DNA of 64,000 nucleotides from the NCBI GenBank assembly GCA_963576725.1, contig OY755237.1, positions 50,613,090 to 50,677,089 of the forward strand, read 5' to 3'. A model generated the notes under the pieces. That model saw only the letters and a list, made by a program, of their open reading frames with translations, searched no databases and was not told the origin of the DNA. The position numbers and the translations under genes were made by a program. This document shows, in pieces, positions 56,250-64,000 of the stretch (positions are counted from its first letter, which is position 1; every line of letters begins with the position of its first letter). This DNA comes from Azorinus chamasolen (taxonomy: Eukaryota > Mollusca > Bivalvia > Cardiida > Solecurtidae).

Positions 56250-57177
56250 TAACCCTTTCAACACTGAATTTTAAGAGTGGAATAGTCCATCAGTGTTTAT
56301 TGGAAGAGTCCATGCAGTATGGATGGGTAGAATTTGTTGTGAGAGTTTTTTTTAATGACAAACAGTGTCGACCCTGGTCAGAGGGCTCCTCTAGGAGCTC
56401 TTTAATCTGTGTCGACACTGTTTGCAAATGAAAGTGCACTCGTTTCCTGCATTGAAAAGGTTAAAAGGAATAAAACTAAGGCATAACAAGATTAATATAC
56501 CTGGAACTGGCAGGGAGAGATTTACTGTGGGAAAAGCAATGGTTGCCACGGTTAAACATCAAATCACATTCTCAATAAAATTTACTCTAAAAATATGAAG
56601 CACCTCAGTAACCATTTATTCATAGGACCATCTGAATCTGAATTTTAAAATACTTTTCTCCTTCTTTACCCATGTCCTGTTGTATAATTACATACATACA
56701 TCTTCACTGTCTACAAATATTTCTATGTGCAATCACTGCTGTGGAGTGCGCTGGTCGCACACTCAACTTGTAAATAGTGCAGGTCCTGATGAGACAGCTC
56801 CTGCAGGAGCCGTCTCATCAGGGTCTTCACTATTTACATTAATATTCCATGACTATTTATGTAAGCAATAATGACATCATGCATACAGATGAGATTAATT
56901 CTTACAATTGTATATAACACAGGAATGTTTTACTATGGAATTAACTGCAGAATCAGATGCTGACCTACATTATTAAAAGCAAACAGTGCAGACCCTGATC
57001 AGGTGGTGCCTCAAGGAGCCATCTCATCTGGTTTTACTCTGATTTCAAAGGGTTTAAAAGGTGAATCTATGGAGTAAATTGTTCACTCATTAAATTTTTT
57101 TTATTCCTTCTCATGCTGTACAGACAATGTCTGTTAACTGCTTTAATACATTAATATTAATGATAGAAACAATGACA
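56250..57177. mobile_element. MITE-A-like elements
   Basis: 56250-56462 runs TTAACCCTTTCAACACTG .. GCATTGAAAAGGTTAA with a perfect hairpin AACAGTGTCGACCCTGGTC / ATCTGTGTCGACACTGTTT and tip GGGCTCCTCTAGGAGCTC. 56770-56850 has the hairpin AGTGCAGGTCCTGATGAGAC / GTCTCATCAGGGTCTTCACT. A decayed arm lies at 56960-57080. Confidence 0.65.
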
Positions 57178-57700
57178 TCATCAGTATTTACCCTTTCCCT
57201 GTTCAATATTCATGTAAGAAATGATGACATCATCAGTATTAACCCTTTCCCTGTTCAACATTCATGTAAGAAATGATGACATCATCAGTATTAACCCTTT
57301 CCTTGTTCAATATTCATGTAAGAAATGATGACATCATGAATACGCATTAGCTGAAGTTGTATAATGTAAACTTCTCAAGGAAATGGTTTGCTTTGACAAA
57401 AAAACATAGAATCAGATCTATATCACGTCAAAAGCAAACAGAGTAAACCCTGGGTCTACCCTGTTTGCAAATGTGTGAAATTGCATTTATATGAAGGAAA
57501 GAGGTTATTTTTCATAATGACACATGAACACATGAAGTTTTTGCCATGACAGAAACTGTAGAATCACATCTACATATACTATTTCATAAGCAAACAGAGC
57601 AGACCCTGAAAAGATGGCTCCTACAGGAGCCATCTGATCTAGGACTTCTTTGTTTGCAAAGGCATAGAAAGGTGTATTTATGGAGTAAAGGGACAATAAG
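57178..57700. mobile_element. MITE-A with its end repeated three times in tandem
   Basis: A 52-bp unit (TTAACCCTTTCCCTGTTCAA and GTAAGAAATGATGACATCAT) is present at 57178, 57230 and 57282 before the element continues. A second inverted MITE-A follows, ending TGGAGTAAAGGGAC at about 57692. Confidence 0.7.
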
Positions 57701-57760
57701 AAATTCATAAATTTTGGTGTTGTATTTATTTACTACCAATTCTACCAAAAATCTAATGCC

Positions 57761-57857
57761 CAAGGGTAACACAGCCAGATAACACAACCAGGTAACCCAG
57801 CCAGGTAACCCAGCCAGGTAACCCAGCCTGGTAACACAGCCAGGTAACACAGCCAGG
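57761..57857. repeat. 13-bp minisatellite, about 7 copies
   Basis: The unit is GGTAACCCAGCCA with a GGTAACACAGCCA variant. It is followed by a hairpin GGATCCTGATAATGAGACCC / GAGTCTCATCTGGATCC. Confidence 0.85.
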
Positions 57858-57985
57858 ATCCTGATAATGAGACCCTGTTTTACTTTGAGTCTCATCTGGA
57901 TCCAATCAATTCCGAGTTCATATGCCATTATAAATTATTCATACATACTATTATTTCTTACATGAATATTCGCAAGGTAAAGGGT

Positions 57986-58738
57986 TAAATCAACCCATTC
58001 CTTCATGTAAACTGCTTTTTTGCCTTTTCAGAGTAGACCCAGATCAGACAGCTCCAGTAGGAGCCGTCTGAAAAGTCTGCTCTGTTTACTTATGAAATTA
58101 CAATAGATCTGACTCTGCAGCTTCTACCAATATCAAAATATGCTGTGTACATTCAGCTCATTGTTACTAACATGAATATTCAACAGAGAAAGGGTTAACC
58201 CATACCTCAGGAACATTTGGTAAGAAATATTAACCCTTTCCTCCATAGGCTATTTTCAGACCCAACCTCTTTGAATAAATCTACCAAAAAGGAGCATTTA
58301 CTAGGGAAAAGGAACATTTTAGAATTGTGTAGTTTTGAAACCATTGTGATAAATACAGCATTTGCTCCTGTGGAGCAAATGTTCTATTTATCACAATGGT
58401 TTCAAAAAGTGACTTTTACAGAGGCGTAGAAAGGCGTATTTATGGAGGAAAGGGTTAATTTCATGAATACAAATTAGCTGATTTTTTTATACTGGCATTA
58501 TGACAAAGGAAATATTTTACCATGGCAGAATTGTAGAATCATATCTATATTATTTCATAGGCAAACAGAGCAGGCCCTGATCAGACGACTCCTACAGGAG
58601 CAATCTGATCTGGGTCAAATAGTAGGCAAAGAGAGAAGAAGCTTATCAGATGACTCCAAATGGACCATCTGCTCTACATGTAGGTCTACTCTGTTTGCAA
58701 AGGTGTGTCAAAGGTGTTTATATGAAGTAAAGGGTTAA
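57986..58738. mobile_element. MITE-A, MITE-B, MITE-A
   Basis: 57986-58198 is MITE-A, tip GCTCCAGTAGGAGC. 58230-58458 is a complete MITE-B, tip TTGCTCCTGTGGAGCAA. 58490-58738 is an inverted MITE-A with a second arm-like insertion (GACTCCAAATGGACCATCTG). All three have TTAA or a close variant at their borders. Confidence 0.75.
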
Positions 58739-59052
58739 CTGAAAATTAAACAGATGCCAGGTCACTGTGGATTCAAGCTACATATACATATATTTGTAAA
58801 TGCTATTCAGCCTGTGCCCAGATGACACAGGGGTCAGCACAGGAACTGCTTTATGGTAACGATTAAAGATGGTAACCATTCTTTTGTAAACAATGTACAT
58901 TCTTAGATTTTAGCATACCCTTTGCACTGCATTAACCATCACTAAATAATGTCAGAAATAATGACTGAGTGACTGTAATTAGCTGAATATTAATAATGGC
59001 ATCATGAACAAGAGAATTTTACCAAAGCACAATCAGCAGAAATAGATCTATA
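58739..59052. other. Unassigned spacer
   Basis: A decayed AATGACATCA-type MITE-A edge is seen near 58950-59050. Nothing else is visible. Confidence 0.4.
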
Positions 59053-59254
59053 CAGTAAAACATCTCTATATTAGCCACTAAATTGTGTTAATTAATTGGT
59101 GTTTAGGGCAGGTGGCTACTTAAAGCAAGGTGAAAGTGAAACAGAACGCTCCTATAGGAGCCTTCTGTTTTACTTTCTCCTTGCTTTAAGTAGCCACCTG
59201 CCTTTAACACAAACTAATTGATGTAATTTAGTGGCCGTTATAGAGGTTTTACTG
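59053..59254. mobile_element. MITE-F, complete
   Basis: TA (59051) then CAGTAAAACATCTCTATATT .. TATAGAGGTTTTACTG then TA (59255). The inner palindrome GCAGGTGGCTACTTAAAGCA / TGCTTTAAGTAGCCACCTGC surrounds ACAGAACGCTCCTATAGGAG. CAGT..ACTG ends with a TA duplication fit the pogo/Tc1-mariner group. Confidence 0.8.
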
Positions 59255-59686
59255 TATTATGCTATAAACAAACATAGCAGATCCTTATCAGACAGCCCCT
59301 GAAGGAGCCATCTGATCTCGGTCTACTCTGTCTGCAAAAGTGTCAAAAGTTGCATCTATGGAGAAAAGGATGAAGCAATCAGTGATAACAAGACTACAAA
59401 CTATTACTCCATGAATATTCATGCAAGAAATAACTACATACATGTATTTCGTAAATATTAAATAGATTCTTTTATAATGAAATATGAACAGGGGAAATTT
59501 TGGTCATGGCAGAAACTGCAGTATAATATTTATATTGTTTCACAAGCAAACAGAGCTGACCCTGATCAAACGACTCAATCAGGAGCCATCTGATCTGGGT
59601 CTGCTCTGCTTGCAAAGGCACAGAAAAGTATATTTATGGAGTAAAGGGTTAATGACCATTTTGACATGGTTTAACTAAATACTTAC
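59255..59686. mobile_element. MITE-A copies
   Basis: A decayed arm at 59265-59370 and an inverted copy at 59395-59652, ending TATTTATGGAGTAAAGGGTTAA, 35 bp from the DOP1 exon. Confidence 0.65.
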
Positions 59687-59742
59687 ATGAACTCCTCTGT
59701 TTCCGTTGACAGCTCTTGCTCAATTTGTAGAAACACATGGAT
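59687..59742 (-). CDS. DOP1: DOP1 small internal exon (56 bp)
   Basis: Acceptor CTTTTTTTCAG, donor TTCAT|GTAAGTA. It reads IHVFLQIEQELSTETEEF and ends in phase 2. Joined to the upstream exon it gives TELIHVFLQIEQEL, equivalent to the conserved 'T-E-L-V-x-V-F-L-x-x-E-Q-E-L' of Dopey proteins. The exon is too short to be found by open-frame length and was placed by splice sites and family similarity. Confidence 0.88.
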
Positions 59743-59783
59743 CTGAAAAAAGGAGAAAAAAAAAGTTGCATGACCTGTAAAAT

Positions 59784-61080
59784 TTAACCCTTTACTTAAT
59801 AAATAATATGCCATTAAGTGCCTCTGCAAATAGAATAGACCCATATCAGACAGTTCCTGTAGGAGCTGTCTCATCAAGTTCAGCTGTGTCTATTTATGGA
59901 GTAATATAGAGCCGATTCTACAATTACTGCCATGAAAAACAAGAGGGCCATGTTGGCCCTGATATCGCTCACCAGACAATCAGAGGAGAAGATTTTCAAA
60001 GTTTTCACTATGTTCTATAGAAAACTGGCCACCCCTGGGATGGGGCTTTATTTCTTAGCATGACTTGACTGAAATAAGCACACAGTTTGGATTCTGATCT
60101 GACCCATACCTGTATGTAACTTCATAATTATGTGGTTTGTACATGAGTTAATTGTAAGATTGATATGCATTAACCCTTTCCTCCATAAAAACAACTTTCT
60201 ACGCCTCTGTAATAGTCAATTTATGAAACCATTGTGATAAATAGAGCATTTGCTCCATAGGAGTAAATGCTCTATTTATCACAATGGTTTCAAATCTACA
60301 CAATTCTGAAATTTTCCTTTTCTCTAATAAATGCTCCTTATCAGTAGATTTATTCAAAGAGGTAGGATCTGAAAATAGCCTATGAGGGAATGGGTTAAAA
60401 ACAGTGTGAACAAACAGACACTACTTCTGAAGCAGACAACTTTATAGAGTTTTGACCAGGAACTTGACCTCTCCAGTGATTGCACAACACAGACTGAGTA
60501 TCTGGAGTCCTTCTAGCTCAGGGGAACCTTTATAGTGTAAAAGTCTATTTTAAAGTATAACCAACAGGGCAGGGCCAATTTTAACCTCAGAACTATGATA
60601 TTAACCAATTTCAATAAGGTATACTAAGTAAATCTATACACCAAATATCTAAGCTCTGTGACATGTAGTTTTTGACAAGAAGATTTTTAAAGTTTTCCCC
60701 ATGCCTAACCTAAGTGAACCCAGCATTCTGCTACTTGTACAGAGAAAAGAACAACAGTCAGCTAGAGAAAACTGGCCACCCCTGGGACCGTGGCGGGGCC
60801 AATTTTGACTCCAGGGACACAATTTATATAACTTTTGTAGAGGACCTATAGGTGATGCTATGTGCCAAAGATGAAAGCTGAGAACCCTGTAGATTCAGAG
60901 AAGAAGACTTTTAAAGGTTCAAATTGTTCACGACGGACGACGCACAACAAACGCCGACAGACGACAGACATCAGGCGATCACAAAAGCTCACCCTGAGCA
61001 CTTTGTGCTCTGGTGAGCTAAAAATAGGGTAATTTATATTCATGTCATTATTTCTTACACAAATATTTATTGAGTAATAT
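59784..61080 (+). mobile_element. MITE-A split by a TR-1-type element
   Basis: Left part 59784-59935 (TTAACCCTTTACTTAATAAA .. ACTGCCATGAAAA), right part 61026-61080 (GGTAATTTATATTCATGTCA). About 35 bp of the consensus between them are missing. Confidence 0.65.
59936..61025 (+). repeat. TR-1 element with a MITE-B inside
   Basis: The 5' end is AACAAGAGGGCCATGTTGG and the 3' end is GACGACGCACAACAAACGCC with hairpin and GGTGAGCTAAAAA. The core is mostly replaced: the dispersed segment 60062-60172 (also at 945-1045), then a complete MITE-B (60170-60398), then one diverged and one normal unit. Confidence 0.7.
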
Positions 61081-61351
61081 CGAATAATAATAAATATAAT
61101 AATAATTGAATAATGGAGTGATATGGAATTATATAAATATGATTTTACAGTTTCTATCACTGCAAAAATATTCTGTGTCCATGTGCCATTATAAACAGTA
61201 ATCTAATTAATATTCATGATGTTGCTAATTCTCACATAAATATTCATGGAGTAAAGGGTTACCTGGATTCTACTATACTTCAGTAATACTGAAAACAAAC
61301 ACACAAACATTTACCTTCCATACAGTAGTACGCATTATTCACTTCACTCAC
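61081..61351. mobile_element. MITE-A 3' half
   Basis: 61110-61260 reads GATTTTACAGTTTCTATCAC .. CATGGAGTAAAGGGTTA. No hairpin remains. Confidence 0.65.
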
Positions 61352-61488
61352 CAGTTCAGTAATAATTGTTGGCCACATAGAGGTCAGGTGTTGGGGTGAC
61401 ACACGCAGTAAGAGCACTCGGAAACAGTTGAACACTTGGGCCATCACAGATGGTGCTTGCAGAACACGTAGGCTTTCAGCCAGCTTTT
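61352..61488 (-). CDS. DOP1: DOP1 internal exon
   Basis: The 137-bp exon has acceptor ATATTAACAG and donor GAACTG|GTGAGT. After two bases of a split codon it encodes 45 residues: KLAESLRVLQAPSVMAQVF, then FRVLLLRVSPQHLTSMWPT and IITEL. The block V-L-L-L-R-x-S-P-Q-H-L-T-S-x-W-P-x-x-x-T-E-L is diagnostic for Dopey C-termini. It is the most 5' DOP1 exon in this window. Confidence 0.93.
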
Positions 61489-62094
61489 CTGTTAATATAT
61501 GAACCATTTCGACAAGTGTAATCTGCTACAATTCTCCAAGTACAAATAAGAGATGTTTGTATGCCCTGTCAATGCCAGCCACTCTATATTGTTCAAGTAT
61601 GACCTGAAAACTGACCTTGACCTACTGACCTCAAATTCATATACATGTATATGGGTAATCTATTCATCTTCAACTTCCATATCAAATATAAGGCATCTTG
61701 GTAAAAAGGTTGATCAGAAACTATGTGGTCTACAGCCGAACCAAATAACATGTGCAAAGTCATATACCTTCCCCCACTTTTTTAAAATGGGGGCACCAAG
61801 TAGGAGTCATCAACTCATAATGGCCAATCTCCCTACCAAATACGGTATTAGGATTTAAGGTAAAAATGTTGATGTGTTATTGATCAGAAACCATATTGAT
61901 CTAATGGCCAACAGAATGTGAGGTTACTCTGAGTCTAATCTGGAACTATACTACTTGCAACACTAATCATGAAATAATGTCATTATTTCATACCAGTAGT
62001 CAACAGATTATTCTATCATTTGCATTCAAATAATCATCCTTTCCCTTGTGAATATTTCGTAAGAAAGACACAATGTATGAATATCAATCAGCTG
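61489..62094. other. Intron sequence, no element recognised
   Basis: A hairpin CTTCCCCCACTTTTTTAAAA / TGGGGGCACC near 61768-61798 and AACTGACCTTGACCTACTGA suggest an old pearl-type remnant. No exon is seen. Confidence 0.4.
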
Positions 62095-62305
62095 AAGTAA
62101 AACCTCTCTATAATGGCCACTAAATTGAGTTAATTAGTAACTGTTGGTATTTAGGACAGGTGGCTGCTTAAAGCAAGGTGAAAGTAAAACAGAACGCTCC
62201 TATAGGAGTGTTCTGTTTTACTTTCACCTTGCTTTAAGCAGCCACCTGTCCTTATCCATAAAAAACTTGATGTAATTTAGTGGCCATTATAGAGAGGTTT
62301 TACTG
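62095..62305. mobile_element. MITE-F, near-perfect palindrome
   Basis: AGTAAAACCTCTCTATAATG .. CATTATAGAGAGGTTTTACT. The core AAAGTAAAACAGAACGCTCC / GGAGTGTTCTGTTTTACTTT is almost unbroken. It is the best-preserved copy in the window. Confidence 0.82.
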
Positions 62306-62812
62306 TATGAAAAGGAATACTTTACCACAAAAGAAACTATAGAATCATATCTATAATACATGTATTTCAAATGCAAGCAGAGGAGACCCTGAGCAGACAG
62401 TCATCTTATCCGGGTCTGCTCTGTTTGCAAAGGTGCGAAAATGTGTTTCTATGAGGCAAAGGAATAAAACTGCATTACACTGCTGATACATTCCTGTTAA
62501 CCCTTTCCTTCATAAAAACACCTTTTCATGCATTTGCAAACAGAGCAGACCCAGATCAGACGGCTCCTACAGGAGTTTCCTGATCTGGGTCTGGTCTGTT
62601 TGCTAATGGTATAATATAGATCTGATTCTACAGTTTCAGCCTGAGCCAGTATATCCTGTGTACATTATTAGTTATACAGAACATTGGCGGGGTATCTGAC
62701 TTTTTGTTTCCTGGAGAGGAAAATCATGCTGCCCGAGCCGTTAGGCAAGGGCTACATGTGTTTTCCTCAGCAGGGAATAAAAAGTCAGATATCCTGCCAA
62801 TGATCTGTATAA
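62306..62812. mobile_element. MITE-A copies and a 141-bp inverted-repeat element
   Basis: A decayed inverted MITE-A at 62325-62460, a direct one from 62498 to 62665. 62672-62812 has arms TTATACAGAACATTGGCGGG / TGCCAATGATCTGTATAA and CTGACTTTTTGTTTCC / GGGAATAAAAAGTCAG around GCCCGAGCCGTTAGGC. Confidence 0.6.
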
Positions 62813-64000
62813 TGACTTTATTATACTTCAAAATTTAATATTTGTAGCAGTTAATTAGAGTTCTTAATGTAGGCGTCATTTTGCTCCCCCCAGGGCCTCA
62901 TACTGTAAGGTAAGGGCTTATATCACTCTGCGACCCTATTTCACCGTGTATAATAACCAGCTCATTACAATTGTGGATAGAAAGGGATCTTCCAAGTGCA
63001 TTAGTTTCTCAAAGAATTGAAATAATCAGACGTTAGTAAAACTTTTCAGCAGATCAGCGGTTATGCAGACACTATTGTTCTGCATGAGAACGGTTACACT
63101 TAATTTAGGGAATGGCGCAATTCCCACGTCATTTGGATGATATCATTTTGACGGTTTTATAATATTCAAACAAATAGGCATTGGAAGGAGCGGCTATTCT
63201 GCAATTTACAGGTATGTGTACTGTGCATGTGCATAAATAAAATTTGAATCCAATTGGGTGTGAATTGTCTTTGTAAAAACGGGGTAACCGGTGTTTGGGG
63301 CTAATCGGTACGTGCACAAGCACTTTGACAACATTTGCAGCATCTGAGCAGAATAAGACCTTTGCCACGTATCGGGTTCATTTACATTGTTATACAACAA
63401 CTATAACAAAAAATGTTCTCAATGGATAACTTTGTTCCGCCCCAAACTTTTGTTATTTCATTTGAGAGCGGTTGTTTGGATCGAATCGACGAAGTGAAGC
63501 TGGTCTGCCATTTTTATTTTGTTGTAGCAAGGAAGCAAGGCCATCGACGGGGAAATTCCATAGTTGCTCATGACTCCGTATATACATCAGAATTTAGAGG
63601 GATACACCGCTTTTATACATGGCTAAATGACCAATCAAAATCGAGGATTTTACTTTGCAGTATAATAAATGCCGTTATAAAAACTCAGCTAATAAATATT
63701 CATGATGTCTTTATTTCTTACATTAATATCCATAGAGATTAGAGTAAAATATTAAACTGTGTTAGCAAGTATTTGTTATGCTTTGGATCTAAGTATTTTC
63801 AGCTTATCAAATAATCAAAACACCCAGAAAAAGTAGTGACCATTTGAAAGGATGCATTTGATTATTTTCTGGTGTTTTTAAAGAGCCATGATAAAATTAT
63901 TTGGATCCAAATGCAGATTTCACTGGTATCCAATAATTGTAAATACCATTATGACCCTTATGGGTATTTGGCCACACAAATTTATCAAAATAATATAGTC
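62813..64000. other. Intron sequence, mostly unassigned
   Basis: 63658-63740 is a MITE-A 3' half (ATGCCGTTATAAAAACTCAG, TAATAAATATTCATGATGTC). The open frame that runs into it (63413-63742) has no recognised motif. The next upstream DOP1 exon was not found. Confidence 0.45.

Larger units (their letters stand above)
27343..61488 (-). other. DOP1: DOP1 (Dopey) gene, 3' part, five coding exons
   Basis: The exons at 61488-61352, 59742-59687, 32114-31950, 31426-31270 and 27741-27343 join in frame (phases 0, 2, 2, 0) into the C-terminal part of a Dopey-family protein. DOP1 works with MON2 and the flippase ATP9A/Neo1 in membrane recycling from endosomes to the trans-Golgi. The introns are 1,609, 27,572, 523 and 3,528 bp. 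The upstream exon should end one base into a Glu-type codon and is not in the window. I recognise no other host gene. Confidence 0.88.

Noticed and set aside
63413..63742. 109-codon frame as a possible exon of an upstream gene
   Set aside because: Its last third is MITE-A sequence, there is no recognisable domain, and it lies opposite to DOP1 within what should be a DOP1 intron.

Overview
This is animal nuclear DNA, most likely from a bivalve mollusc. It shows split exons with GT..AG borders, about 95 % non-coding sequence, and a dense mosaic of short palindromic (MITE-like) elements. It also carries 'pearl'/HINE-type elements: short conserved ends around a tandem-repeat core, followed by an (ACGG)n/(ACAG)n microsatellite and a terminal hairpin. 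Pearl-type elements were described from bivalves, so the organism call is inferred from repeat architecture and one conserved host gene. A heterodont (dreissenid or venerid-like) is my best guess, without proof.

The only host gene I can support is on the minus strand: the last five coding exons of DOP1 (Dopey), the partner of MON2 in endosome/Golgi trafficking. From 5' to 3' they lie at 61488-61352, 59742-59687, 32114-31950, 31426-31270 and 27741-27343 (stop codon at 27343). Splice phases agree at every junction. The intron between the second and third of these is 27.6 kb and is built almost entirely of nested mobile DNA. The 5' part of the gene lies beyond base 64000. The first 27.3 kb is downstream intergenic sequence of the same repeat type.

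Mobile DNA, left to right: pearl-type arrays at 0-6 kb; a 36-bp satellite and a mariner element with a broken transposase (7.85-9.19 kb); a 139-bp-monomer array with alternating variants (10.9-13.6 kb); another pearl-type array (14.6-16.3 kb); a non-autonomous hAT element with an 8-bp target duplication (17.5-18.5 kb); MITEs and hairpin elements (18.8-27.2 kb). Inside DOP1 there are further pearl-type elements (28.0-29.3, 32.5-34.8, 41.0-42.3, 43.8-46.6, 47.2-48.9, 59.9-61.0 kb), two copies of a 257-bp palindromic element carrying telomere-like CTAACC repeats, two head-to-head Penelope-like retroelement remnants (50.6-52.7 kb), and a roughly 1.05-kb inverted-repeat element whose two arms each carry a tRNA-like Pol III promoter unit (54.6-55.7 kb).

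Family names used below are mine. MITE-A: TTAA-CCCTTT ends and a core hairpin built on AGACCCAGATCAGA. MITE-B: the same TTAA-CCCTTT ends and a core hairpin reading GATAAATAGAGCATTTGCTC. MITE-F: TA-CAGTAAAACC ends, pogo-like. TR-1 to TR-7: pearl-type tandem-repeat elements. The most interesting signals are the tRNA-bearing inverted-repeat element, a common hairpin tip (GCTCCTATAGGAG) in three otherwise unrelated MITE families, repeated insertion of pearl-type elements at one spot of MITE-A, the telomere-motif element sitting twice inside ACGG microsatellites, and a fold-back Penelope insertion with a 12-bp target duplication.
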